Of a DNA stretch of 64,000 nt, positions 42,060 to 49,874 are shown one piece after another (position 1 is the stretch's first letter; every line of letters begins with the position of its first letter). A program made the position numbers and the translations under genes. This stretch comes from Sphingopyxis sp. LC363 (lineage in GTDB: Bacteria; Pseudomonadota; Alphaproteobacteria; Sphingomonadales; Sphingomonadaceae): contig NZ_JNFC01000001.1 of NCBI RefSeq assembly GCF_000756385.1, forward strand, positions 1 to 64,000, given 5' to 3'. A model generated the notes under the pieces. It saw only the letters and a list, made by a program, of their open reading frames with translations, searched no databases and was not told where the DNA came from.

Positions 42060-42749
42060 TTACTGCGCCGCGTTGACGTCGGCCTGAGTCACTGGCGCGA
42101 TGCGAATCTCGACGCGGCGGTTGCACTGATAATCGGCCTCGCTCCGCTCGGGCGAGCATTTCAATTGCGATTCGCCATAGCCGAGCGTCGCCATGCGCGC
42201 GCGCTGGATGCCGCGGCCCGCTAGATAGTCGGCGACCGAGGCGGCACGGCGTTCGGACAGGCCCTGGTTATAACTGTCGCTGCCGGTCGAATCGGTGTGG
42301 CCATAGACGTCGATATAGGTGCTCGGATATTCGGCGAGCGTCGAGGCGACATTGTCGAGCGCGCTGCGGAACTGCGATTTCACCATCGCGCTGTTGAGGT
42401 CGAAGGTCACGTCGCCGGGCATGTTGAGCACGAGCTGGTCGCCCTGGCGTTCGACGTCGATTCCGGTGCCCGCGGTGCGTTCACGCAGCTTCTTTTCCTG
42501 CTGATCCATATAATAGCCGACCCCCGCACCCGCGACCGCGCCGATACCCGCGCCGACGATTTCCTCGGTGCGGCTGTTGCGCCCGCCGATCAGGTCGCCG
42601 AGCAGATAGCCGCCGAGCGCGCCGCCGACGCCGCCGATCGCGGCCTTCGATATCTTGCGTTCGCCGGTCACCGGATCGGTGACGCAGCCCGTCAGCGCGA
42701 TCGCGCCGATGCTGGTGAGAATGGTGAGCTTGATCGTCCTGCTGTTCAT
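42060..42749 (-). CDS. OmpA family lipoprotein with glycine-zipper domain
   Basis: A 229-residue outer membrane lipoprotein. The lipobox LTGC follows a hydrophobic signal. AIGGVGGALGGYLLGDLIGG and GAGIGAVAGAGVGYYMDQQE form a glycine-zipper region. The C-terminal OmpA domain binds peptidoglycan: GDVTFDLNSAMVKSQFRSAL, IDVYGHTDSTGSDSYN, LSERRAASVADYLAGRGI and CNRRVEIRI. The related proteins YiaD/Pal-like link the outer membrane to the wall. AGGGAG is upstream of the ATG at 42749. A longer frame reaches 42890 but has no signal. Confidence 0.9.
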   Translation of the reverse strand: MNSRTIKLTILTSIGAIALTGCVTDPVTGERKISKAAIGGVGGALGGYLLGDLIGGRNSRTEEIVGAGIGAVAGAGVGYYMDQQEKKLRERTAGTGIDVERQGDQLVLNMPGDVTFDLNSAMVKSQFRSALDNVASTLAEYPSTYIDVYGHTDSTGSDSYNQGLSERRAASVADYLAGRGIQRARMATLGYGESQLKCSPERSEADYQCNRRVEIRIAPVTQADVNAAQ

Positions 42750-42968
42750 TTTTCGCTCCCTTATCCAGCGGATGCCTTTGATCTTTTGCATGCCGCGCTT
42801 GTGTGCCGATAACATATGGCCAGCGATCTGGTTCCCGAATAGCGCTGAACGGCGGCTGAGCAGGGCATTCAGGTGAGCACCATTGTGCAACGCCGCGCCT
42901 TTCGCTTATAGGGTGGAAATGACCGACGATGACAGGGGCCAGGCGCCGACGCGCTGCACGACCGCCCA

Positions 42969-44291
42969 ATGACCCCTTTCCCTTGGTCCGACGTCGCGAT
43001 CATCGCGGTCCTCGTCCTCCTCAACGGCGTTTTCGCCATGTCCGAACTCGCGATCGTTTCGGCGCGCGACCCGCGCCTTCAGGCGGCCGAGAAGCGCGGC
43101 AGCCGCGGCGCGAAGATCGCGCGCCAGCTCGCTTCCGATCCCGGCCGCTTCCTGTCTACGGTGCAGGTTGGAATCACGCTGATCGGCGTGCTGACCGGCG
43201 CCTATTCGGGTGCCAGCCTCGGCCAGCCGGTAGCCGATCGGCTCGCGGCATGGCTTGGCCTCGATCCCGAAAACGCCCAAGCGGCGGGCTTTGCGACGGT
43301 CATTGCGCTAACCACCTATTTCTCGCTGATCGCGGGCGAGCTGGTGCCGAAGCAGTTCGCGCTGCGCTCGCCCGAGCGGATCGCGATTTTCATGGCGGTT
43401 CCGATGTACTGGCTGTCGCGTGTCGCGGCGCCGCTCGTCTGGCTGCTCGACAACAGTTCGGCGCTGGTGTTCCGCCTGCTCGGCCTCAACCGCGAATCGG
43501 AAGATCGCGTGACGGCCGAGGAACTCCACCTGATCGTCGCCGAGGCGTCGAAATCGGGGGTGATCGAGGAAAGCGAGCGCGCGATCATTTCGGGCGTCGT
43601 GCGCCTTGCCGACCGTCCGGTGCGCGAGGTGATGACGCCGCGCAAGGACGTGGACTGGATCGATGCCGGACTCGACGCGCGCGGGGTGCGCGACAAATTG
43701 CTCGAAACCCCGCACAGCCGCCTGCCCGTCGCGCGCGGGTCGGTCGACGACATCGTGGGGGTGGTGCAGGCGCGCGATATCGCCGCGGCGCTGTTTCAGG
43801 GCGAGACGCTCGACCTCGAACAGCTGATGCGCCCCACCAAAGTCATCCACGACCAGATCGACGCGATGGACGCGCTCGAGGCGCTGCGCGTCGCCGAAGT
43901 GCCGATGCTGCTCGTCCACGACGAATATGGCCATTTCGACGGGCTGGTCACGCCCGCCGACCTTTTGTCGGCGATCGCCGGCGAATTCGCGTCGGACCAG
44001 GATATCGGCAGCGAACCCTTCGTCGTCGAGCGCGACGACGGCAGCCTGCTCATCGCGGGATCGATGCCCGCCGACCAGATGGCCGAGCGGCTCGGCATCG
44101 AACTCGGCGAAGACCGCGACTATGCGACCGCGGCGGGCCACGTCCTTGCGATCCTGAAGCATCTGCCGACCGAGGGTGAAAAGTTCACCGACAGGGGCTG
44201 GCGCTTTGAGATCATCGACATGGACGGGCGCAAGATCGACAAATTGCTCGTCACCGAAATCCGCAAGCCGAAGGATGCCGAGGCGGAGTAG
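42969..44291 (+). CDS. Hemolysin-like CNNM/CorC family membrane protein
   Basis: A 440-residue protein. The N-terminal CNNM/DUF21 membrane domain (residues 1-190) has VLVLLNGVFAMSELAIVSAR. Two CBS domains follow: REVMTPRKDVDWIDAGL and VIHDQIDAMDALEALR. The CorC/HlyC C-terminal domain is GSLLIAGSMPADQMAERLGI and DRGWRFEIIDMDGRKIDKLL. Members are implicated in Mg2+/Co2+ transport or efflux; the hemolysin name is historical. The start ATG 42969 is the first in frame with DUF21. It converges on the HTH gene. An imperfect inverted repeat lies just past the stop. Confidence 0.9.
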   Translation: MTPFPWSDVAIIAVLVLLNGVFAMSELAIVSARDPRLQAAEKRGSRGAKIARQLASDPGRFLSTVQVGITLIGVLTGAYSGASLGQPVADRLAAWLGLDPENAQAAGFATVIALTTYFSLIAGELVPKQFALRSPERIAIFMAVPMYWLSRVAAPLVWLLDNSSALVFRLLGLNRESEDRVTAEELHLIVAEASKSGVIEESERAIISGVVRLADRPVREVMTPRKDVDWIDAGLDARGVRDKLLETPHSRLPVARGSVDDIVGVVQARDIAAALFQGETLDLEQLMRPTKVIHDQIDAMDALEALRVAEVPMLLVHDEYGHFDGLVTPADLLSAIAGEFASDQDIGSEPFVVERDDGSLLIAGSMPADQMAERLGIELGEDRDYATAAGHVLAILKHLPTEGEKFTDRGWRFEIIDMDGRKIDKLLVTEIRKPKDAEAE

Positions 44292-44296
44292 GCGTG

Positions 44297-44358
44297 GCTT
44301 AAGGCCACAAAAGCCCCGCATGAACGCCTTCAAAATGAGTCCTTTGTGGCTTTAAGCG
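44297..44358. repeat. Inverted repeat over the end of the HTH gene
   Basis: GCTTAAGGCCACAAAAG on the left and CCTTTGTGGCTTTAAGC on the right pair at about 15 of 17 positions around a 27-base loop that contains the HTH stop codon (44330-44332). It may terminate both convergent genes. Confidence 0.5.
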
Positions 44359-44758
44359 GCGCCGCATCTTCGCGCAGCGCTGAATGGACGATGTCCATAT
44401 CGGGGCCACCGGTCACGTCGACCGCACCGCCACGCAGCACCCGGACGGTGGTGATGCCGTTGATCGCGCGATCCATCGCATAATCGAACTGCCGCATCCG
44501 GCCCATCGAGATCGCGCGGTCCCATGCCTGCGCAAAGCTCTCCGCGCCGGGGCGGTCGCGCAAGCGATAGGCGGAGCGGCGCCCCATGCCGACGGCGCGC
44601 GCGGCCTGTCCGACCGAACCCATCGCTTCGAGTGCGCGGATGAAGCATTGCTGCATTATGGGTGTCCAGCCGTCGGCGCGGCGGCGCTGCTGCGGCACGG
44701 GATGGAAGGCGAGGCAGGTGCCGGCGAGCAGCTGGGCGGGTGGGGGTGTCGGTTCCAT
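44330..44758 (-). CDS. Helix-turn-helix protein of unknown function
   Basis: A 142-residue protein. The core QQCFIRALEAMGSVGQAARA and VGMGRRSAYRLRDRPGAESF has the look of a helix-turn-helix, like those of terminase-small-subunit or resolvase-like proteins, with AQAWDRAISMGRMRQFDYAM after it. No phage genes are near, so a terminase role is unlikely; related proteins occur singly in sphingomonad genomes. I chose ATG 44758 before the proline-rich start; an upstream ATG at 44869 adds 37 residues that lie in repeat-like DNA. It overlaps the 3' part of the HhH reading frame in another frame. Confidence 0.65.
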   Translation of the reverse strand: MEPTPPPAQLLAGTCLAFHPVPQQRRRADGWTPIMQQCFIRALEAMGSVGQAARAVGMGRRSAYRLRDRPGAESFAQAWDRAISMGRMRQFDYAMDRAINGITTVRVLRGGAVDVTGGPDMDIVHSALREDAAPLKATKDSF

Positions 44759-45617
44759 CGACCAGTCTGGAGCATGGCGCAATAAAGTAGGAAAGCGAAA
44801 TTTGCCGGCCTGTTTCCGCTTTGGGGTGGGGAGCGGACATTCCACAACCGTCGCCCCCGATCGCGCCATATTTCGCTTCGAACCCTGCTTTGTCGCCGCG
44901 TGCGAGATAGGCGGCCTGGTCGACGATATTGTCGCGCGCGATGCGGCCCTGGAAGGCGCCGAGCTGTGCGTCGACCCTAGCGATGTCGGCGTCGGTCCAG
45001 TCGGCGATCTGCTGGAAGCTGGTGACGCCGAGGCCGTTCAGCAGCACGACGAGCTTGGGGCCGACGCCCTTCAGCAATTGCAGATCGTCGGTCTTCGCCG
45101 CCGACGGGGCGGGGGCGGGTTTGGCCGCGGGCGGCGGGGGAACGGCCGGCTCTTGCGGAATCGCGGCGGCGTCGGTCGTCGCCGGTTTGGCCGCCGCCTT
45201 TTTTGCGGCGGGTTTTGCTGCCGTCTTTGCCGCCGGCTTCGCAGCGGGTTTCGCTGCCGATTCCTTGGCGGCAGCCTTCTTCGTGGCAGGCTTTGCCGCG
45301 GCTTTGGGTTTCGCCGCGGGCTTGGACGCCGGGGGTAGGGCTTCCACAGCCGCTTCGGACGCGGGAGCGGGAGCCGGCTCGGGTGCCGGCGGCGGGGCAG
45401 CGGGCTGCGGCTTGGGTTCGATCGGCTTGAAGCGCGCGGGCTCGGCAGCGACGATTTCGGGCTTCGCCGGTTCGAGCGGCTTGGCGGGCTTCGCCGGCTC
45501 CACGGTCGGCGGCGCAATCTCTGCGGGCTTGGCGCGTCCGAACAGCCACCACAGCAGCACGACGGCAACGACGAGGCCGACGACCGCGATAATCCAGTTT
45601 TCCTGAAGCCAGATCAT
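44352..45617 (-). CDS. Membrane-anchored helix-hairpin-helix protein, 3' end apparently read through
   Basis: The 421-residue frame has one N-terminal membrane helix (NWIIAVVGLVVAVVLLWWLF), then a Pro/Ala/Lys-rich region with histone-like repeats (AAKPAAKPAAKTAAKPA) to about residue 180. Then a helix-hairpin-helix domain follows: LQLLKGVGPKLVVLLNGLG, IADWTDADIARVDAQLGAF, QGRIARDNIVDQAAYLARG. This domain normally ends about 15 residues later, near residue 255 (about 44853). The rest of the frame is arginine/proline-rich and overlaps the HTH gene in another frame. I think the natural stop has been lost, possibly through the GC-rich repeat at 44822-44840. The DNA or protein partner is unknown. 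GGAG precedes the ATG. Confidence 0.7.
   Translation of the reverse strand: MIWLQENWIIAVVGLVVAVVLLWWLFGRAKPAEIAPPTVEPAKPAKPLEPAKPEIVAAEPARFKPIEPKPQPAAPPPAPEPAPAPASEAAVEALPPASKPAAKPKAAAKPATKKAAAKESAAKPAAKPAAKTAAKPAAKKAAAKPATTDAAAIPQEPAVPPPPAAKPAPAPSAAKTDDLQLLKGVGPKLVVLLNGLGVTSFQQIADWTDADIARVDAQLGAFQGRIARDNIVDQAAYLARGDKAGFEAKYGAIGGDGCGMSAPHPKAETGRQISLSYFIAPCSRLVDGTDTPTRPAARRHLPRLPSRAAAAPPRRRLDTHNAAMLHPRTRSDGFGRTGRARRRHGAPLRLSLARPPRRGELCAGMGPRDLDGPDAAVRLCDGSRDQRHHHRPGAAWRCGRRDRWPRYGHRPFSAARRCGAA
44822..44840. repeat. Short dispersed repeat, copy 1
   Basis: TGGGGTGGGGAGCGGACAT here and TGGGGCGGGGAGCGGACGT at 53062-53080 match at 17 of 19 positions. TCCGCT before it and AGCGGA within it can form a small hairpin. 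This copy lies where the HhH frame leaves its conserved domain. Confidence 0.6.
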
Positions 45618-45679
45618 GATCTTCTCCGCTTGTGAGTTTTATCCAGCCTATTCCGCGTTTTCGCGCGCGTCCACCATTG

Positions 45680-46957
45680 TCACCCGGCTTCGCGTGCAAC
45701 CTCGCGCCAGCCGATATCGCGGCGGCAGAAACCGCTCGGGAAGTCGAGCTTGTCGACCGCGGCATAGGCGTGCGCCTGCGCTTCGGTGACGCTCTTGCCC
45801 GTCGCGGTCACGTTGAGCACGCGCCCGCCGGCGGCGACGATCACGCGATCCTCTCGCGCCGTTCCGGCGTGAAAGACGCGCACTCCGCCGGCCTCGGCGT
45901 CGGCGATGCCGCGGATCGCGCCGCCCTTTTCGGGCGTCCCCGGATAGCCCTTTGCCGCCATCACGACGGTCAGCGCATAGTCGTGCGAAAAGGCAGGGGT
46001 CTCGGCCGCGGCGATGGTCCCGGTCGCGGCGGCGTTGAGCAATGCGGCGAAATCGCCCTTGAAGCGCATCATCAGCACCTGGCATTCGGGGTCGCCGAAG
46101 CGGCAATTATATTCGATCAGCTTCGGGCCTTCGCCCGTGAGCATCAGCCCGGCGAACAATACGCCCACATAGGGTGTGCCCTCGGCGGCGAGCGTCGCGA
46201 CCGTCGGGCGGATGATGCGGTCCATCACCTGCGCTTCGAGATCGGGTGTAAGGACGGGTGCGGGGCTGTAGGCGCCCATGCCGCCGGTGTTCGGTCCCAT
46301 GTCGCCGTCGCCGACGCGCTTGTGATCCTGCGCGCTGCCGAAGGCGATGACGTCGGTGCCGTCGGAGAGCGCGAAGAAACTCGCCTCCTCGCCGGCCATA
46401 AATTCCTCGATCACCACCTCGGCGCCCGCGCTGCCGAAGGCGCCGTCGAACATATCCTCGATCGCCGCCTCGGCGCCTTCGCGGCTTTCGGCGATGATCA
46501 CGCCCTTGCCCGCAGCGAGGCCGTCGGCCTTGATCACGACGGGGATGGCAAAGCCTTCGAGGACGGCGCGCGCCTCTTCGGCACTCGTGCAGCGGACATA
46601 GGCGGCGGTCGGGATCGACGCACGCGCGCAGAGATCCTTGGTGAAGCCCTTCGAGCCTTCGAGCCGTGCGGCGGCCGCCGACGGTCCGAACGCTGGGATG
46701 CCGATCTCGCCGAGGCGGTCGGCGAGGCCCGCGACGAGCGGCGCTTCGGGGCCGACGACGACGAAGTCGATCGCATGCGCCTTGACGAAGGCGATCAGTC
46801 CGTCGATGTCGTCGACCGAAATCGGCACGCATTCGGCGTAGAGTTCGATCCCCGGGTTGCCCGGTGCGGCATAGAGCTTGGCGCAGCTTGGCGATTGTGC
46901 CAACTGCCAGCTGAGCGCATGTTCGCGGCCCCCCGATCCGACCAGCAGGATATTCAT
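45680..46957 (-). CDS. purD: Phosphoribosylamine-glycine ligase
   Basis: A 425-residue ATP-grasp enzyme of purine synthesis (GAR synthetase). [19 protein letters not shown] is the family N-terminus, [15 protein letters not shown] follows, [20 protein letters not shown] is the ATP-grasp, and [20 protein letters not shown] near residue 290 is the signature. The start codon at 46957-46955 overlaps the divergent xseA start. A good ribosome binding site AGGGA lies in the first codons of xseA. Upstream extension of the frame is not needed. Confidence 0.95.
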   Translation of the reverse strand: MNILLVGSGGREHALSWQLAQSPSCAKLYAAPGNPGIELYAECVPISVDDIDGLIAFVKAHAIDFVVVGPEAPLVAGLADRLGEIGIPAFGPSAAAARLEGSKGFTKDLCARASIPTAAYVRCTSAEEARAVLEGFAIPVVIKADGLAAGKGVIIAESREGAEAAIEDMFDGAFGSAGAEVVIEEFMAGEEASFFALSDGTDVIAFGSAQDHKRVGDGDMGPNTGGMGAYSPAPVLTPDLEAQVMDRIIRPTVATLAAEGTPYVGVLFAGLMLTGEGPKLIEYNCRFGDPECQVLMMRFKGDFAALLNAAATGTIAAAETPAFSHDYALTVVMAAKGYPGTPEKGGAIRGIADAEAGGVRVFHAGTAREDRVIVAAGGRVLNVTATGKSVTEAQAHAYAAVDKLDFPSGFCRRDIGWREVAREAG

Positions 46958-48380
46958 GTCAGTCCCTTTTCCCGATACGGCGTCCGACGATGGCACCGAA
47001 GCGCGGCTGTTAGCCGAGGCGGCGCCGGGGGACAATGCGCCTGCCTTATCGGTCAGCCAATTGTCGGCGGCGATCAAGCGGACGGTCGAGGACGGCTTCG
47101 CGCGCGTGCGCGTGCGAGGTGAGTTGTCGGGGGCGAAGCGTGCGGCGTCGGGGCATTTCTATGCGGCGCTGAAGGACGACAATGCGCTGATCGACATGGT
47201 GATGTGGAAGGGGCAGGCGGGGCGGCTCGCCTTCCGGCCCGAGGACGGGATCGAGGTGATCGCGACCGGCAAGCTCACCACCTATCCGGGGCGCTCCAAA
47301 TATCAGCTCGTCGTCGATACGCTCGAGGTCGCGGGCGAGGGCGCCTTGATGCTGCTCTTCGAAAAATTGAAGGCGCGGCTCGGCGCCGAAGGGCTGTTCG
47401 ACCGCGAGCGCAAATATGACCGGCTGCCCTATCTGCCGCGCACGATCGGGGTCGTGACCTCGCCGACGGGGGCGGTGATCCGCGACATCCTGCATCGCCT
47501 CGCCGACCGCTGCCCGACGCATGTGATCGTCTGGCCGGTGCTGGTGCAGGGCGACGGCGCCGCGGCGCAGGTCGCGAGCGCGATTCGCGGCTTTGACGCC
47601 ATCGCGCCGGGCGGACCGGTGCCGCGTCCCGATCTGGTCATCGTCGCGCGCGGCGGCGGGTCGATCGAGGATCTGTGGGCGTTCAACGAGGAAGTGGTCG
47701 TGCGCGCGATCGCCGACTGCCGCATCCCGACGATCAGCGCGGTGGGGCACGAGACCGACGTGACGCTCGCCGACTACGCCGCCGACGTGCGCGCGCCGAC
47801 GCCGACCGCTGCTGCCGAGATGGCGGTGCCGGTGCGCGCCGAGCTTATGTCGCAGCTGGCGACGTGGAACGGCCGCGTCATCGGGGCGGCAAACCGGCAT
47901 CAGCGGCTGGCGGGCGGGCGGCTGACCGCGCTCGCGCGTCACCTGCCGAAGCGCGAGGCGCTCTACGCGCCGCAGCGCCAGCGTCTCGACGATGCCGGCG
48001 AGCGGCTCGACCGCAGCCAGCGCCACCGGCTGACGATGATTTCGGAACGGCTCGCGGCGCGCGGCGCGGCGCTGCGGCCGGCGCTGCTCGCGCGGCGCTG
48101 GGACCGCGACCGGGCACAGCTCGACGGGCTGGGGCGACTGCTGACGTCGCTAGATCCGCGCGCGTTGCTCTCGCGCGGTTATGCGATGGTGCGCGACGGC
48201 GGCGGCGCGATCGTCACGTCGGCGGGCAAGGCGAAGGACGCCGGGCATCTGCGGCTGCAGTTCGCCGACGGCGAGGTGCCGGTGCATGTGTCGGGCAGCG
48301 ATGCGCCGCCGCCCGCGCCCAAGCCACAGCGCAAGCCGCCGCTCGCCGAGCCGAAGCGCGGGCAGGGCGAGCTCTTCTGA
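46956..48380 (+). CDS. xseA: Exodeoxyribonuclease VII large subunit
   Basis: A 474-residue large subunit of exonuclease VII, which degrades single-stranded DNA with XseB. The N-terminal OB domain is [78 protein letters not shown] and [20 protein letters not shown] are the catalytic-domain motifs. A long coiled-coil follows with several arginines. The start ATG overlaps the purD start on the other strand; CAGGAT seven bases upstream is a plausible ribosome binding site inside purD. xseB is not in the window. A stem-loop covers the stop codon. Confidence 0.94.
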   Translation: MSVPFPDTASDDGTEARLLAEAAPGDNAPALSVSQLSAAIKRTVEDGFARVRVRGELSGAKRAASGHFYAALKDDNALIDMVMWKGQAGRLAFRPEDGIEVIATGKLTTYPGRSKYQLVVDTLEVAGEGALMLLFEKLKARLGAEGLFDRERKYDRLPYLPRTIGVVTSPTGAVIRDILHRLADRCPTHVIVWPVLVQGDGAAAQVASAIRGFDAIAPGGPVPRPDLVIVARGGGSIEDLWAFNEEVVVRAIADCRIPTISAVGHETDVTLADYAADVRAPTPTAAAEMAVPVRAELMSQLATWNGRVIGAANRHQRLAGGRLTALARHLPKREALYAPQRQRLDDAGERLDRSQRHRLTMISERLAARGAALRPALLARRWDRDRAQLDGLGRLLTSLDPRALLSRGYAMVRDGGGAIVTSAGKAKDAGHLRLQFADGEVPVHVSGSDAPPPAPKPQRKPPLAEPKRGQGELF

Positions 48381-48389
48381 AGCTCGCCC
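48365..48389 (+). terminator. Stem-loop over the xseA stop codon
   Basis: GGGCGAGCT (48365-48373) and AGCTCGCCC (48381-48389) pair exactly around a seven-base loop that contains TGA. No T-tract follows, but a C5/G9 run does. It may serve as mRNA 3' end protection or a weak terminator. Confidence 0.45.
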
Positions 48390-48472
48390 CAGGACCCCCG
48401 GGGGGGGGTGGCCGCATCGCGCGATGCTGTTATAACCGTACCCATGACCTGCCGCCTTATGGATAGAGAATC

Positions 48473-48685
48473 ATGCTGATCGCGAGCCGCAACCGCCTTG
48501 CCCGCCTGCAATATGGGCCGAACGGCTTTCGCGTCCTCGCGCCCGGCGACCATGTGCTGTGCGCGGTGACCGGCGCGCCGATCGGGCTCGACGAGCTGCG
48601 CTATTGGTCGGTCGCGCGGCAGGAAGCCTATGCGAGCGCCGAACTGTCGGTGCAAGCCGCACTGGATACCGCGCGCAAGGCATGA
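48473..48685 (+). CDS. DUF2093 domain-containing protein
   Basis: A 70-residue small protein. RLARLQYGPNGFRVLAPGDH, VTGAPIGLDELRYWSVARQE and AYASAELSVQAALDTARKA match the DUF2093 family, common in alphaproteobacteria. No function is known. The VLCAVTGAPIGLDEL part resembles a zinc-ribbon-like turn but has only one Cys. Its stop overlaps the M23 peptidase start (ATGA), so the two are co-translated. Confidence 0.85.
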   Translation: MLIASRNRLARLQYGPNGFRVLAPGDHVLCAVTGAPIGLDELRYWSVARQEAYASAELSVQAALDTARKA

Positions 48686-49608
48686 GGTCGGCGGCGGATC
48701 GGCTTCAATGCGGCGGGGCGCTGGCGCTGGTCGCCGTGCTTGCCGGCTGCGTGCCGCCGGTCGATGCGGGACAGCAGCCCGCGCCGCGGCCGCCGGTTCA
48801 GCCCGATCCGGCGCCGCCGCCCACTCCCCCGCGCCCGCCGGTGCGCGCCGACTTCGCGCTGCAGGGCATCCCCGAACAGGGCGCGGTGATGGTCGGGCAG
48901 GTACCCGAGGGCACGCGCACGCTGACTTTCGACGGCGAGGCGATTCCGGTCGCGGCCGACGGGCGCTTCCTGATCGCCTTCGATCGCGACGCGGAGCCCG
49001 AGGCGCGGCTCGTCGCGACGCTCGCCGACGGGCGCGCGGTCGTGCGGCCGATCGCGGTCGCGCCGGGCCGCTGGCGACTCGAGCATATCAACGCGCCGTA
49101 TCGCGGCAGCGCGCGGAGCGACGCCGATTTCGAGCGCCGCCGCCCCGCCGAACTCGCCCGGATCGCCGCGGCGCGGAGCAGTCAGGTCGAATCGGGCGGC
49201 TGGCGGCAGGCGTTCCGCTGGCCGGTGACGGGGCGGCTATCGGGCTTCTTCGGCTCGCAGCGCGTCTATCAGGGTAAGCCCGGCAGCTATCATAGCGGCA
49301 CCGACGTCGCGGTTCCCGCGGGAACGCCCTTCGTCGCGCCCGCCGACGGGGTGGTCGTGCTGGCGGCGGACGCGCCCTTCACGCTCGAGGGCAATCTGCT
49401 CATCGTCGACCACGGCATGGGATTGTCGAGCGCCTTTCTCCATTGCCAGCGCCTCGACGTAAAGCCCGGCGACCGCGTCGTGCAGGGCCAGCGGCTCGGC
49501 ACGGTAGGCCAAACCGGACGCGCGACGGGGCCGCATATGCACTGGGGACTCAAGTGGCGCGACGCGCGCCTCGATCCGGCCAAGCTCGCGGGCCCGATCG
49601 GCGGCTGA
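48682..49608 (+). CDS. M23 family metallopeptidase, lipoprotein
   Basis: A 308-residue LytM-type peptidase. The lipobox LAGC follows a signal. A Pro-rich spacer (PAPRPPVQPDPAPPPTPPRP) leads to a small beta domain, then LASTyl-type M23: SGFFGSQRVYQG, H204 and D208 in YHSGTDVAVPAGTP, and H285/H287 in GPHMHWGLKW. All zinc ligands of an active peptidase are kept. It would cut peptidoglycan cross-links in the periplasm or act at division. It starts four bases inside the DUF2093 gene. Confidence 0.92.
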   Translation: MRSAADRLQCGGALALVAVLAGCVPPVDAGQQPAPRPPVQPDPAPPPTPPRPPVRADFALQGIPEQGAVMVGQVPEGTRTLTFDGEAIPVAADGRFLIAFDRDAEPEARLVATLADGRAVVRPIAVAPGRWRLEHINAPYRGSARSDADFERRRPAELARIAAARSSQVESGGWRQAFRWPVTGRLSGFFGSQRVYQGKPGSYHSGTDVAVPAGTPFVAPADGVVVLAADAPFTLEGNLLIVDHGMGLSSAFLHCQRLDVKPGDRVVQGQRLGTVGQTGRATGPHMHWGLKWRDARLDPAKLAGPIGG

Positions 49609-49874
49609 ACCCTCGCCCCGTCGCGGGATTTCGTATCCGTTGAAACAAAATGTCGCGAATGGCGCGATGCAGCATATTGTATTTCGCGGCTTTCCGAGTT
49701 TGTTGCAAATACGTCACAATGCGCCGCGAAACGGCCCTTTGCGCCGGGAATTCCCTTTACTCCACATGAACGAAGTTTCATCCCGCACCCTATCGGGGCA
49801 TCTGCGCGTCGGCTTTCTGTCGCCGCGCCGGGGGTCCGGGTAATTTCAATCCACCAGTAGCAAGGGACTGCACT
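49609..49874. other. Intergenic region before the TonB receptor
   Basis: This 266-base stretch has lower GC than the genes. It holds no convincing ORF and no clear -35/-10 pair. The last bases (AAGGGA) are the ribosome binding site of the receptor. Its length suggests that the receptor promoter and any regulator site lie here, but I see no specific operator. Confidence 0.5.

Noticed and set aside
44330-44758. The HTH protein as a phage terminase small subunit
   Set aside because: There are no phage genes nearby and such single-copy HTH proteins occur in sphingomonad chromosomes without prophage.
45070-45350. The Lys/Ala/Pro-rich repeats in the HhH protein as a possible separate histone-like gene
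   Set aside because: They are in frame with the membrane helix and HhH domain, with no internal start and ribosome binding site; it is a linker of one protein.
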